A stretch of DNA of 64,000 nt, from the NCBI RefSeq assembly GCF_023073715.1, contig NZ_JADPKA010000050.1:304623-368622 (forward strand). Direction: 5' to 3'. The notes beneath the pieces were generated by a model. It was given only the letters and a program-made list of their open reading frames with translations. It was not told where the DNA came from and searched no databases. Made by a program: the position numbers and the translations under genes. Below are positions 15,779 to 25,508 of this stretch, piece after piece (the stretch's first letter is position 1; every line of letters begins with the position of its first letter). This DNA is from Bradyrhizobium sp. 164. GTDB lineage: Bacteria; Pseudomonadota; Alphaproteobacteria; Rhizobiales; Xanthobacteraceae.

Positions 15779-17251
15779 TTAGGTGCCACAAAAAGTCTGC
15801 AGCACCCGCTGGTCCGGCAGCGGCGGATCGGCATAAGCCGCATACTCCGGCTGGTCCTCGTAGGGCTTGGCCAGCACCTTCACCAATTCTTCGAACGGGG
15901 CGTAATCGTCGTTGTTGACGGCGGCCTGGATCACGGCTTCGACGCGGTGGTTGCGCGGGATGAACATCGGGTTCACGGCGTGCATGGCGGCTTGCCGCTC
16001 GGCCGCGCTCTGCGGCTCGAGCGCGATGCGCTCGCGCCAGCGTCCGGCCCATTCGTCAAACGCCGCGGGCTCCATGAACTGCGCGCGCACGTCTGCGCCT
16101 CCGTCGCCTGCGGCATCGCAGAGCTTGCGGAAGGTGAGGGTGAAGTCCGCCTGGTTCTTCGCCATGGCATCGAGCAGGTCCTGGATCAGCGCCTCGTCGC
16201 CGTCGCGCTCCGTGAACAGGCCGATCTTCCTGCGCAGGCCGGCCTGATAGGCCGCACTGAACGTCTCGGCGAAGGCGCCGAGAATGTCCTGGGCTTCGGC
16301 GACCGCCTTTTCCTGCTCGTCTGAGAACAGCGGCAGCAGGCATTCGGCGAGCCGGGTCAGATTCCACAAGCCAATGCGCGGCTGGTTGGCGTAGGCGTAG
16401 CGGCCCATCTCGTCGATCGAGGAAAACACCTGCGCGGGATTGTAGGCATCCATGAAGGCGCAGGGGCCGTAGTCGATGGTCTCGCCGGAAATGGACGTGT
16501 TGTCGGTGTTCATCACGCCATGGATGAAGCCGACCAGGAGCCAGCGCGCGATGAGCTCAGCCTGCCGCGCAACGACGGCTGCGAGCAGCGCGTGATGGGG
16601 CCGCTCCGCTTGAAGCAAATCCGGGTAATGACGGGTGATGACGTGGTCGGCGAGCCGGCGGATGGCCTCGGTGTCGCGGCGGACGGCAAAGAACTGGAAG
16701 GTGCCGACGCGGATATGGCTGGAGGCGACGCGCGTCAGCACCGCGCCGGGCAGGGCGGTCTCGCGGATTACATGCTCGCCGGTGACGACCGCGGCGAGCG
16801 AGCGCGTGGTCGGAATGCCGAGCGCGAACATCGCCTCGCTGACGATGTATTCGCGCAAGACCGGCCCGAGCGCGGCACGGCCGTCGCCGCGGCGGGAGAA
16901 CGGGGTTGGGCCGCTTCCCTTGAGCTGGATGTCGCGGCGGATGCCGTCTTTGTCGATGACCTCGCCGAGCAGGATAGCGCGGCCGTCGCCGAGCTGGGGC
17001 ACGAAATGCCCGAACTGGTGGCCGGCATAGGCCATAGCGATGGGATCGGCGCCCACGGGAACCGTCTTGCCGGCCAGGATTTCGGCGCCTTCCGGGGTCT
17101 CCAGCATATCAGGGTCGAGCCCGAGCTGGACCGCCAGCGGCCGGTTCAGCTTGATCAGCCGGGGCGCCGCCACGGGGGTCGGCGCGACGCGGGCGAAGAA
17201 GCTGTCCGGCAGCGCTGCATAGGAGTTCTGGAAGGGGAAATGAACCGTCAT
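15779..17251 (-). CDS. selO: Protein adenylyltransferase SelO (YdiU/UPF0061)
   Basis: A 490-residue pseudokinase-fold enzyme that transfers AMP to Ser, Thr or Tyr residues of proteins, linked in other bacteria to redox stress. Features: MAYAGHQFGHFVPQLGDGRA, LKGSGPTPFSRRGDGRA (nucleotide-binding), GVMNTDNTSISGETIDYGP (metal-binding Asn and Asp), and a C-terminal TFCGT, where the penultimate-region Cys replaces the selenocysteine of animal SelO. The start at 17251 (MTVHFPFQNSYAAL) gives the normal family N-terminus; an open frame upstream has no family character. It is divergent from aspS. Confidence 0.95.
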   Translation of the reverse strand: MTVHFPFQNSYAALPDSFFARVAPTPVAAPRLIKLNRPLAVQLGLDPDMLETPEGAEILAGKTVPVGADPIAMAYAGHQFGHFVPQLGDGRAILLGEVIDKDGIRRDIQLKGSGPTPFSRRGDGRAALGPVLREYIVSEAMFALGIPTTRSLAAVVTGEHVIRETALPGAVLTRVASSHIRVGTFQFFAVRRDTEAIRRLADHVITRHYPDLLQAERPHHALLAAVVARQAELIARWLLVGFIHGVMNTDNTSISGETIDYGPCAFMDAYNPAQVFSSIDEMGRYAYANQPRIGLWNLTRLAECLLPLFSDEQEKAVAEAQDILGAFAETFSAAYQAGLRRKIGLFTERDGDEALIQDLLDAMAKNQADFTLTFRKLCDAAGDGGADVRAQFMEPAAFDEWAGRWRERIALEPQSAAERQAAMHAVNPMFIPRNHRVEAVIQAAVNNDDYAPFEELVKVLAKPYEDQPEYAAYADPPLPDQRVLQTFCGT

Positions 17252-17447
17252 GAGCTCAAGATAGGGTTGGAACGCCTGATGGCAAAGGTTGGACCCCAGA
17301 TAAGCCAAAAATGGGCGCATCTGGTCCGAATCAGGCCGTTCCCTTGGTTGCCGCTTTGGGCCTCGTCGGGTAAACCCTGCCGCAACTTCGGACCGGCCGT
17401 TACAGGCCGTTCGATTCGCTTCCTCCGAGATTGAATTTGGGACGACC

Positions 17448-19220
17448 ATGCATCGCTACCGGTCACATACATGCGGCGCGCTCCGCGAGAGCAACATCGG
17501 CGAAACGGTTCGCCTCTCGGGCTGGGTCCATCGCGTTCGCGACCATGGCGGCGTGCTGTTCATCGATCTGCGCGACCATTACGGTCTGACCCAGTGTGTG
17601 GTCGACCCGGATTCGCCGGCATTCTCGCTGGCCGAGAAGCTGCGTTCGGAATTCGTGGTGCGGATGGACGGCAAGGCCCGCCGCCGCCCCGAAGGTACCG
17701 ACAATGACGATCTGCCGACTGGCAAGATCGAAGTTTACGTCAGCGAGATCGAGGTGCTGGGTCCGGCCGGCGACCTGCCGCTGCCGGTGTTCGGCGACCA
17801 GGAATATCCTGAAGACATACGCCTGAAGTACCGCTTCCTCGATCTGCGCCGCGAGAAGCTACACCAGAACATCATGACGCGCGTGTCGATCATTGACTCC
17901 ATGCGATGTCGCATGAAGGAGCAGGGTTTCTTCGAATTCAACACCCCGATCCTGACCGCGTCCTCACCGGAGGGCGCGCGCGACTTCCTGGTGCCCTCGC
18001 GCATTCATCCGGGAAAATTCTACGCGCTGCCGCAGGCGCCGCAGCAATACAAGCAGCTGCTGATGATGAGCGGCTTCGACCGTTACTTCCAGATTGCGCC
18101 CTGCTTCCGCGATGAGGACCCGCGTGCCGACCGTCTGCCCGGCGAGTTCTACCAGCTCGACGTCGAGATGAGCTTCGTCACGCAGGACGACGTGTTCGCC
18201 GCGATGGAGCCGGTCATCACCGGCGTTTTCGAGGAATTTGCCAAGGGCAAGCCGGTGACAAAGGGCTGGCGCCGGATTCCGTTCGCCGAAGCCTTGCGCA
18301 AATACGGCAGCGACAAGCCGGACCTGCGCAACCCCATCGAGATGCAGGACGTCTCCGGACATTTCCGCGGCTCCGGCTTCAAAGTCTTTGCGCGCATGCT
18401 CGAAGATCCCAAGAACCAGGTCTGGGCAATTCCGGCACCGGGCGGCGGCAGCCGTGCGTTTTGCGATCGCATGAATTCCTGGGCGCAAGGCGAAGGCCAG
18501 CCCGGCCTCGGCTACATCATGTGGCGCGAGGGCGGCGAGGGCGCCGGTCCTCTCGCGAACAACATCGGTCCCGAACGCACCGCCGCGATCCGAGCGCAGC
18601 TCGGCGTGAAGGAAGGCGATGCCGCCTTTTTCGTCGCCGGTGATCCCGACAAGTTCTGGAAGTTTTCGGGTCTTGCCCGCAACAAGGTTGGCGAGGAGCT
18701 GAACCTCACGGACAAGGAGCGGTTCGAGCTCGCCTGGATCGTCGACTTCCCGATGTACGAGTACAACGAGGACGACAAGAAGGTCGACTTCTCGCACAAC
18801 CCGTTCTCGATGCCGCAGGGCGGCCTCGACGCGCTGAAGGGCCAGGACCCGCTGACCATCAAGGCGTTCCAGTACGACATCACCTGCAATGGCTACGAGA
18901 TCGCCTCGGGCGGCATCCGCAACCACGTGCCGGAAGCAATGGTGAAGGCGTTCGAGATTGCCGGTTACGGCGAGCAGGAAGTGGTCGAACGGTTCGGCGG
19001 CATGTACCGCGCCTTCCAATACGGCGCCCCGCCGCATGGCGGCATGGCCGCGGGCGTCGACCGCATCGTGATGCTGCTCTGTGGCACCACGAACTTGCGC
19101 GAGATCTCGCTGTTCCCGATGAACCAGCAGGCCATGGACCTCCTGATGGGCGCGCCGTCGGAGGCCACCACCAAGCAGCTGCGCGAGTTGCATATCCGGG
19201 TGAACCTGCCGCAGAAATGA
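17448..19220 (+). CDS. aspS: Aspartate--tRNA ligase (probably Asp/Asn non-discriminating)
   Basis: A 590-residue class IIb aminoacyl-tRNA synthetase charging tRNA-Asp. The OB-fold anticodon domain comes first (RLSGWVHRVRDHGGVLFIDL), motif 2 is FQIAPCFRDEDPRADR, the bacterial GAD insertion is in the middle, and motif 3 with the terminal Arg is GGMAAGVDRIVMLL. Length matches bacterial AspRS. In Alphaproteobacteria this enzyme usually also charges tRNA-Asn for later amidation; that is known for the group and not visible here. GGGACG precedes the ATG. Confidence 0.97.
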   Translation: MHRYRSHTCGALRESNIGETVRLSGWVHRVRDHGGVLFIDLRDHYGLTQCVVDPDSPAFSLAEKLRSEFVVRMDGKARRRPEGTDNDDLPTGKIEVYVSEIEVLGPAGDLPLPVFGDQEYPEDIRLKYRFLDLRREKLHQNIMTRVSIIDSMRCRMKEQGFFEFNTPILTASSPEGARDFLVPSRIHPGKFYALPQAPQQYKQLLMMSGFDRYFQIAPCFRDEDPRADRLPGEFYQLDVEMSFVTQDDVFAAMEPVITGVFEEFAKGKPVTKGWRRIPFAEALRKYGSDKPDLRNPIEMQDVSGHFRGSGFKVFARMLEDPKNQVWAIPAPGGGSRAFCDRMNSWAQGEGQPGLGYIMWREGGEGAGPLANNIGPERTAAIRAQLGVKEGDAAFFVAGDPDKFWKFSGLARNKVGEELNLTDKERFELAWIVDFPMYEYNEDDKKVDFSHNPFSMPQGGLDALKGQDPLTIKAFQYDITCNGYEIASGGIRNHVPEAMVKAFEIAGYGEQEVVERFGGMYRAFQYGAPPHGGMAAGVDRIVMLLCGTTNLREISLFPMNQQAMDLLMGAPSEATTKQLRELHIRVNLPQK

Positions 19221-19372
19221 GCTGGTCTCTTGCCCGGACGCAGCGCAGCACGCAGTGGTGCGCGGCTGAGCTGGGGGCCCATCTCTCGGCAGACATAGCT
19301 TTCTGGGTCCGGCTCTGCACAGCGTCATTGCGTGCCGCAGCGCGTCCGGGACACGAGACCAACCAGCTCTCC

Positions 19373-21343
19373 CTACAGCCCCGTCGACGCTTCGATCTTG
19401 AACTGCGCCAGCGTGCCCTCCGGGTCGGCATTGAAGAGCTGCATCAATTGCATCAGCGGCACCTTCGTGCGCGGCGTGACCTTGATGACGAGCGTCTGGC
19501 CTGGCGTCTCGACAAAGCTCGCGATCGCGTCCACCGCCGTGCCCGCCTCCGGATTGGCGGCGGCGACATCCGCTCGGTACGCCCTGACGCTGTCGACGAA
19601 TGTCCGGCGCGCCTCGTCGCGGCTGACATTTCGTCCCCGTGCATTCTGCGTCACCGCGGAATCGACGAAACCATTGTCGCGGACCGAGAACTCGAGCGCG
19701 ACAGCCTCGACCTGGGCGGCCCGACCCATGAACTGAGCGGGGTCAGCCGAAAACAGCTCGCGTGGCACATTGCTAAGCGTGATGCGCAATTGCGCGCTGG
19801 CGATCCCTCCGATGTCGAGCGTCGCGGGCGTCAAATTGAAGCTGTTGGACGACTCTGTCCACGCGGCGCCGAGATCGAGATCGATCGCGAGCTTGTCGAT
19901 CCCGCTGAGAACCAATGGAAGTTGTTTTGGGTCGGATGGATCGGTGGGCGTGACGAATTTCGCAATCAGGTGCGCCTTGCTCGGGATCGAGCCAATCAGC
20001 TGTCCCCACTCCAGTGTCATCGTATCGATCGTGATCAGCCTTTTGGTGTTCTTGTCGGGCGCCACCACGCCCTTGATCTCGGCGCCTTCCAGCACGCGGA
20101 ACAGGCCCAGCACCTGATCGGGCGAGGGTGCCTGCCCGTGATTGCTGAAGCCTGCCGCCCAGCGCATCAGGTTTGCCGCGCTGAAGGATTTCAGCGCGAA
20201 GCGCTCCATCTTGAACTGCCCCTGCGGGGTCGGCGTATCGACGCCTTCGATCGCGAATTCGCCACCCCGATATCTGACGGCGTTGATCCTCGCGGTGCCT
20301 TGCGGCATGCTGATCGACGTCTTGCCGACCTGGATTTTGCCGATACGGAGGCCATCATAGAACCCGGCGAGCTTCTCCATCATCTCGCGCGATTGCGCGG
20401 ATGTCGGGAGGACCGACCGGTCTGTCGGCATGAGCGCAACGATCTCGGCCGGCCGGAATTTTGACGGCTGCGCCGCGACGTCCTCGAAGGTGATCCCGTC
20501 GATGTCCATCCGCATGCCCTGGGTCGATTTGAGCACATAAGGGCCGGCGGAGATTTGCCGGTAGACGCGGTAGTAGCCGTCGTCGCCGGTCTTGTCTGGG
20601 TCGAGTACCGCGGCGATCGCGGTCGCATCGAATTCGTTGACGATGATGTTGGAGAGGTCGCCGGTCAGCTTGTCCTGCTTGCCCGGCTGCGGCACGTCGA
20701 TGGTGAAAACAGCGCGGTCCGCCTTCATCGCATCGAACTTGCCGTGCTTGAGATTCTGGATGGCCAGGCCGGAATAGGCGACCTCGCCGCTGCCGGCGGC
20801 GCTGCCGCTCGCATCGAAGCTCATCGTCAGCGCCGGAGCCGTGACTGACGATGCTGTCACGCGTGCGTATTGACCGAGCACATAGCGGTAGATATCGCTC
20901 ACGGAGCCACCCGTCGGCACATTCCCGGCGTGAAGGGGGCCGGCATAGTCACGCAGGGTGAGTTGCGGGATCTTATAGGATGCGTTCAGCTTCGCGGGGC
21001 CGACCTGGTTGAGCGCGACTTCGAAACCCGTGACGTCGATGTTGTCGGCCGAAAAGCTGCTCTGGTCGAGCAGGCGGACGCCGGTGCCCTTGATGCCGGC
21101 GATCTTGATCTGCGCCTGGGACTCGTTGCCGGGAGTCACCGCTATATCATCGACCCTCAGTGTCCGGCTCATCACGTCGAATTCGATCTTGCCGTAGCTC
21201 GCCTTGCCGCCTTGCTTGCGGATCTGCTCGAAGGCGGCCTCGACCTCGGTGGTAGCGCGATATTTTGCATAGAGGTTGAAGCCGAACGATCCGCCCGCGC
21301 CGAGCACGGCGAGTGCGATCAGGCCGATCAGGATTCCCTTCAT
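19373..21343 (-). CDS. Large periplasmic AsmA-like or DUF945-like envelope protein
   Basis: A 656-residue protein starting with an uncleaved signal anchor (MKGILIGLIALAVLGAGGSF) and continuing as a beta-rich, low-Cys periplasmic domain with repeated segments such as YGKIEFDVMSRTLRVDDIAV, typical of AsmA-like proteins. The late helical part (RRTFVDSVRAYRADVAAANP) ends in a proline-poor tail. The start at 21343 is set by GGAG ten bases upstream and by the signal anchor; an open extension of 72 codons is ignored. It is convergent with aspS and divergent from the malic enzyme gene. Role unknown; involvement in envelope lipid handling is speculation. Confidence 0.75.
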   Translation of the reverse strand: MKGILIGLIALAVLGAGGSFGFNLYAKYRATTEVEAAFEQIRKQGGKASYGKIEFDVMSRTLRVDDIAVTPGNESQAQIKIAGIKGTGVRLLDQSSFSADNIDVTGFEVALNQVGPAKLNASYKIPQLTLRDYAGPLHAGNVPTGGSVSDIYRYVLGQYARVTASSVTAPALTMSFDASGSAAGSGEVAYSGLAIQNLKHGKFDAMKADRAVFTIDVPQPGKQDKLTGDLSNIIVNEFDATAIAAVLDPDKTGDDGYYRVYRQISAGPYVLKSTQGMRMDIDGITFEDVAAQPSKFRPAEIVALMPTDRSVLPTSAQSREMMEKLAGFYDGLRIGKIQVGKTSISMPQGTARINAVRYRGGEFAIEGVDTPTPQGQFKMERFALKSFSAANLMRWAAGFSNHGQAPSPDQVLGLFRVLEGAEIKGVVAPDKNTKRLITIDTMTLEWGQLIGSIPSKAHLIAKFVTPTDPSDPKQLPLVLSGIDKLAIDLDLGAAWTESSNSFNLTPATLDIGGIASAQLRITLSNVPRELFSADPAQFMGRAAQVEAVALEFSVRDNGFVDSAVTQNARGRNVSRDEARRTFVDSVRAYRADVAAANPEAGTAVDAIASFVETPGQTLVIKVTPRTKVPLMQLMQLFNADPEGTLAQFKIEASTGL

Positions 21344-21591
21344 TTCCTTGCTCCAGTTGCTGGTTTTGCACCGCGCAACCTGCCATATTCGCGAAACGCC
21401 GCGCGGTCCAGGGAAAGCTATGGTTTTCAAGCATTTGACCACGCGTCCTGTTGATGGGGTCGCAATCGGATGTTGCCACCGGGGCGGCTGCCGTGCTTCA
21501 TCCCGTTTCCATGACCCGGAAATAACGTCCGCATTGGGCGGCCGCTCCCGGTGATGCATTTTGAGGCCGGTAACGCGAGGCGAGACACCGC

Positions 21592-23901
21592 ATGTCGTCC
21601 TATTCTGATGATCTCCACCAGGCGGCGCTCGCCTATCACCGTCTGCCGCGGCCCGGAAAGCTTGAGATCCAGGCGAGCAAGCCGCTTGCCAACCAGCGCG
21701 ATCTCGCGCTGGCCTATTCTCCGGGCGTCGCCGCCGCCTGCACCGAGATCGCCAAGAATCCCGCCGAGGCCGCCTCGCTCACCACCCGCGCCAATCTGGT
21801 CGCCGTTGTCTCGAACGGCACCGCCGTGCTCGGCCTCGGCAATATCGGCCCGCTGGCCTCCAAGCCGGTGATGGAGGGCAAGGCGGTCCTGTTCAAGAAA
21901 TTCGCCGGCATCGACGTGTTCGACATCGAGATCGCCGCCGACACCATCGACCGCGTGGTCGAGACCGTGGCGGCGCTCGAGCCAACCTTCGGCGGCATCA
22001 ATCTGGAAGACATCCGCGGGCCGGAATGCTTCGAGATCGAAGCGCGCTTGAAGGAGCGCATGAAGATCCCGGTCTTCCATGACGACCAGCACGGCACCGC
22101 CATCATCGTCGCTGCCGCCATCACCAACGGCCTCAGGTTGAACGGCAAGAAACTGTCCGACGTCAAGATCGTGGCCTCGGGAGCAGGGGCCGCGGCAATC
22201 GCGACGCTGAATCTCCTGGTGTCGATGGGAGCGCAGCGCAAGAACATCTGGGTCTGCGACATCGACGGCCTCGTGCACGAGGGCCGCAACACCTCGATGG
22301 ACCGCTGGAAGGCGGTCTATGCGCAGAAGACCGACAAGCGCACGCTCGCCGACGTCATCGGCGGCGCGGACATCTTCATCGGCCTGTCCGCGCCCGGCGT
22401 GCTCAAGCCGGAGATGGCCGAGGCGATGGCCGACAAGCCGTTGATCATGGCGCTCGCCAATCCCGTGCCGGAGATCATGCCGGAGGAGGCGCGCAAGGTG
22501 CGCCCCGACGCCATGATCTGCACCGGCCGCTCCGACTATCCGAACCAGGTCAACAACGTCCTGTGCTTTCCCTTCATCTTCCGCGGCGCGCTCGACGTCG
22601 GCGCCAGCGCCATCAACGAGGAGATGAAGCACGCCGCAGTCGAGGCGATCGCGCAGCTCGCGCGCGAGGCGCCGTCGGATGCAGTCGCGCAGGGTTTTGA
22701 CACCGGCGAGACGCAGGGTTTTGGCCCGGGCTCCCTGATCCCGAGCCCGTTCGATCCGCGGTTAATCTTGCGGATCGCGCCGGCGGTGGCGAAGGCGGCG
22801 ATGCAATCGGGCGTCGCAACGCGGCCCATCATCAATTTCGATGAATACACCGCGTTGCTCGAGCGCTTCGCCTTCCGCTCCGGCCTCGTCATGAAGCCGA
22901 TGTTCGCCAAGGCCAAGACTCAGCCGGTGCGCGTGATCTACGCCGAGGGCGAGGACGAGCGTGTGCTGCGCGCCACCCAGGTGGTGCTGGAGGAGAAGCT
23001 GGCGCGGCCGATCCTGGTCGGCCGCCCCTCGGTGGTGGAGGCACGCATCAAGCGGTTCGGCCTGTCGATCAAGGCCGGCAAGGATTTCGACCTCATCAAT
23101 CCTGAGGACGATCCACGCTACCGTTCCTATGTGCAGTCCTATGTCGAGGTCGCCGGCCGCCGCGGTGTGACGCCCGACGCAGCGCGCACGGTGGTGCGCA
23201 CCAATAACACGGTGATCGCGGCACTTGCGGTGGTGCGCGGGGAGGCCGACGCCATGCTCTGCGGCGTCGAGGGTCGCTATATGAGTCATCTGCGCCATGT
23301 CCGCGAGATCATCGGCTTCTCAGCCGGCGTCAGCGACTACGCCGCGCTGGCACTGCTGATCACCAGCAAGGGCGCATTTTTTATCGCGGATACGCAGGTA
23401 CGCCCAAATCCGAGCGCGGAAGAGCTTGCCGAGATCGCTTCGCTCGCGGCGGTCCACGTACAGCGTTTCAACATCAAGCCGAAGATCGCCTTCGTCTCGC
23501 ATTCGGATTTCGGCAGTTACGATACCGACTCCTCGCGCAAGATGCGCCGGGCGACCCAGCTTCTGAAGGAGAAGCATCCCGAGATCGAGGCCGACGGCGA
23601 GATGCAGGGCGACACCGCGCTTTCAGCTGCTGCGCGGAAAATGGTGCTGCCGCACTCCAAGCTCGAGGGCGAGGCCAACATCCTGATCATGCCAAGCCTG
23701 GATACCGCCAACGTCGCCTACCAGATGATCAAGTCGCTGGCGGACGCGCTCCCGGTCGGCCCGATCCTGATCGGCCCGGCACGGCCGGCGCATATCCTCA
23801 CGCCCTCGGTGACCGCACGTGGCATCCTTAACATGACGGCGGTCGCGGTGGTCGAAGCGCAGGAGCGCGCCGCGAGGCAGCAGCCGACGTTGTTTACGTA
23901 A
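21592..23901 (+). CDS. maeB: NADP-dependent malic enzyme with C-terminal phosphotransacetylase-like domain
   Basis: Oxidatively decarboxylates malate to pyruvate with NADP+, feeding gluconeogenesis and, in rhizobia, C4-dicarboxylate use. Of 769 residues, the first 430 or so form the malic enzyme (LAYSPGVAAACTEIA, GLGNIGPLASKPVMEG, FHDDQHGTAIIVAAA, NAD(P) site near VASGAGAAAIATLN). The remainder is a phosphotransacetylase-like domain (RVIYAEGEDERVLRAT), which is regulatory in characterised rhizobial enzymes. The malate-binding Arg-Lys regions are present. A hairpin-like TTCTCC...GGAGAA occurs downstream near 23930. Confidence 0.95.
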   Translation: MSSYSDDLHQAALAYHRLPRPGKLEIQASKPLANQRDLALAYSPGVAAACTEIAKNPAEAASLTTRANLVAVVSNGTAVLGLGNIGPLASKPVMEGKAVLFKKFAGIDVFDIEIAADTIDRVVETVAALEPTFGGINLEDIRGPECFEIEARLKERMKIPVFHDDQHGTAIIVAAAITNGLRLNGKKLSDVKIVASGAGAAAIATLNLLVSMGAQRKNIWVCDIDGLVHEGRNTSMDRWKAVYAQKTDKRTLADVIGGADIFIGLSAPGVLKPEMAEAMADKPLIMALANPVPEIMPEEARKVRPDAMICTGRSDYPNQVNNVLCFPFIFRGALDVGASAINEEMKHAAVEAIAQLAREAPSDAVAQGFDTGETQGFGPGSLIPSPFDPRLILRIAPAVAKAAMQSGVATRPIINFDEYTALLERFAFRSGLVMKPMFAKAKTQPVRVIYAEGEDERVLRATQVVLEEKLARPILVGRPSVVEARIKRFGLSIKAGKDFDLINPEDDPRYRSYVQSYVEVAGRRGVTPDAARTVVRTNNTVIAALAVVRGEADAMLCGVEGRYMSHLRHVREIIGFSAGVSDYAALALLITSKGAFFIADTQVRPNPSAEELAEIASLAAVHVQRFNIKPKIAFVSHSDFGSYDTDSSRKMRRATQLLKEKHPEIEADGEMQGDTALSAAARKMVLPHSKLEGEANILIMPSLDTANVAYQMIKSLADALPVGPILIGPARPAHILTPSVTARGILNMTAVAVVEAQERAARQQPTLFT

Positions 23902-24076
23902 GGGTCGATCTGCGCGAAAGATGCACATCTTTCTCCGACAAGGGGAGAAGGGGCACCGGTCGCGCGGCTTATTTTGAATTCCTCGCAGCTCTCCATTTCC
24001 CTGTTTGAAAACCGCAAGCGGACTCTGCATAATCCTCGCGCATCCCGTGCTTAGCGCTCTTGCCAAGAGGCCGATC

Positions 24077-24529
24077 ATGCCAGCGTTCGTGACTTTCGGG
24101 CGGATCCTGTTCGCCGTACTGTTCATCTACACGGGCGCGTCCAAGCTGTTCGCCATTCAGGCGACGGCGGACTTCATCGCCACCAAGATCATGGTGCCCG
24201 ATATGATTGCGCCTTACGCCAAGCAGGTCGAGACCGCTACCGCCATGACGACGCCGCAATTGCTGGCGATCGCGGTCGGAGGACTTGAGGTCATCGCCGG
24301 GCTGATGATTGCGTTGAATTTCGGCGCGCGATTCTTCGCGATGCTGCTGATCATCTACATTGCGGTCGCGACCGTGCTGTTCGATGACTTCTGGAACCAG
24401 GCGCCGCCCGACAACGCCAAGGTGGTGATCGACGCGCTGAAGAACCTGTCGATCATCGGCGGACTGTGCATGATCATCGGCTACGGCCGAACCACACGTC
24501 CGGCCGAAGCGGCCTACGGGGACGTGTAG
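24077..24529 (+). CDS. DoxX family membrane protein
   Basis: A 150-residue integral membrane protein with four predicted helices. The N-terminal helix (FGRILFAVLFIYTGASKLF) has the Arg and the G-x-S-K motif typical of DoxX proteins; helices near IAVGGLEVIAGLMIA and MLLIIYIAVATVLF follow, and the last near LSIIGGLCMIIGYG. DoxX proteins are linked to redox or thiosulfate-related functions in some bacteria, but the role here is unknown. ATG 24077 is chosen because the membrane segment begins just after it. Confidence 0.85.
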   Translation: MPAFVTFGRILFAVLFIYTGASKLFAIQATADFIATKIMVPDMIAPYAKQVETATAMTTPQLLAIAVGGLEVIAGLMIALNFGARFFAMLLIIYIAVATVLFDDFWNQAPPDNAKVVIDALKNLSIIGGLCMIIGYGRTTRPAEAAYGDV

Positions 24530-24560
24530 GCAGGGTATGACCGCCGCTCCGCGCGGTGCT

Positions 24561-24580
24561 GTAGGGTGGATTACGCTGAC
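24561..24580. repeat. Truncated REP-like unit, family B
   Basis: GTAGGGTGGATTACGCTGAC matches one arm of the REP units near the RAYT remnant, but the second arm is missing. It is probably a decayed copy. Confidence 0.65.
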
Positions 24581-24652
24581 GCCAACCCGCACCTAAAAGC
24601 GTGATGAGATTGGGATGAGTCATCGCCGCGCTTAGGTTGTCGTTTAAGCATT

Positions 24653-24697
24653 ATTTTTTTCGGAAAACCGCTTCGCACTTTTCCGGATCATGCTCTA
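24653..24697. repeat. Dispersed palindrome, family C
   Basis: CGGAAAA (24661-24667) and TTTTCCG (24679-24685) form a hairpin, followed by GATCATGCTCTA. It reads into the stop codon of the RDD gene on the minus strand. I recognise this type of sequence as a very common intergenic repeat in Bradyrhizobium and relatives; a related form occurs near 28340. Confidence 0.65.
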
Positions 24698-24949
24698 ACG
24701 CGCCCCAAGGATGCGCTGCCAGAACGTGCCACCCAGCACCTTCCAGCCAAGATAGAAGTACAGGGTGATCAGGGCAAACAGCACAAGAGCAGATGCGCCG
24801 TGCAGGCTGAAACCGTCCTTCGTCGTCTCGCCGGTGGCGGCGCCGATGGAATAGCCGCCGACGAAGAACACCGTCAGGAAGTCGAGAAAGCCGGCGAGGC
24901 CACGGCGCCAAAAGGGTTTGGGTGTCGATGGAGTATCGCTTGTCGACAT
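24695..24949 (-). CDS. Short RDD family membrane protein
   Basis: An 84-residue protein with two predicted membrane helices (DFLTVFFVGGYSIGAATG and ALVLFALITLYFYLGWKVL). WRRGLAGFLDFLT supplies the Arg-Asp pattern of RDD proteins, and GGTFWQRILG matches the usual cytoplasmic loop. Shorter than typical RDD proteins, it looks like a minimal single-domain form. The ATG at 24949 directly precedes the polar N-terminus; upstream open frame without family character is ignored. It lies downstream of a periplasmic DUF4864-like gene in the same direction. Confidence 0.75.
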   Translation of the reverse strand: MSTSDTPSTPKPFWRRGLAGFLDFLTVFFVGGYSIGAATGETTKDGFSLHGASALVLFALITLYFYLGWKVLGGTFWQRILGAR

Positions 24950-25028
24950 GGAAGCAGCCTCCTCTTGGCAGCCGCGCCGGCTCGCTGGCTCAGGATTCCC
25001 CGTCTCGGCTTCTTGTCGGGGTTTCTTG

Positions 25029-25508
25029 TCAGGGTTTCTTGGCATCGACGTCGATGCCGATGATCTTCCAGGCATTGTCGTTCTGGGCAAAACGCAGCCT
25101 GTACTTGACCCGGACCTCGTCGTTCTTGAACTCGCCGGCGAGAACGAGCGCACCTTCCGAATCGAGCTTGGGTTTCTGCTGTGCTTCGTAATCGTCGGTG
25201 ACGATCCCTTCGAAGAACAGCTTCTTGCTGCGGAAGGATTCGAACGCGGCCGCCAGCTTCTCGGGCGTCATTTGTTCCTGGAACTGCCTCGAGCCCTTGG
25301 CAAGCAGGACCGAGTAGTTCCCGGTGATGTTGGCGTCGTTGAAGGTCATCAGCGTCGTGCGGACCAGCACGTCCTGCTCGTCGTCGGTCGGCAGGTCGAT
25401 CGCGTAGGCCGATGACGGCGACATCACTGACAGAAAGGTCAGCGAGACCAGGACCGCGATAGCGCCGAGAAACTTGCGGCAGGAGAGGGAGGCAAAAATC
25501 GAACTCAT
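25029..25508 (-). CDS. Periplasmic protein, DUF4864-like
   Basis: A 159-residue exported protein. Its signal peptide ends near SSAYA, after a basic and hydrophobic N-terminus. The mature domain (LLAKGSRQFQEQMTPEKLAA, FFEGIVTDDY, VKYRLRFAQNDNAWKIIGID) has the alpha+beta cone-like pattern of NTF2-like or DUF4864 proteins. Function unknown. Start at 25508 is set by the signal peptide. It precedes the RDD gene by 79 bases in the same direction, so they may form an operon. Confidence 0.7.
   Translation of the reverse strand: MSSIFASLSCRKFLGAIAVLVSLTFLSVMSPSSAYAIDLPTDDEQDVLVRTTLMTFNDANITGNYSVLLAKGSRQFQEQMTPEKLAAAFESFRSKKLFFEGIVTDDYEAQQKPKLDSEGALVLAGEFKNDEVRVKYRLRFAQNDNAWKIIGIDVDAKKP

Noticed and set aside
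17964..19328. Antisense open frame of 454 codons over aspS
   Set aside because: aspS carries all class IIb synthetase motifs; the opposite frame is low-complexity and without family character.
21427..22632. Antisense frame of 401 codons at the start of maeB
   Set aside because: Shadow of the malic enzyme gene; His/Asp-rich composition with no fold.
23925..23955. Terminator after maeB (TTCTCC...GGAGAA)
   Set aside because: Stem is only about six bases and no T-run follows, so I did not list it as a terminator.
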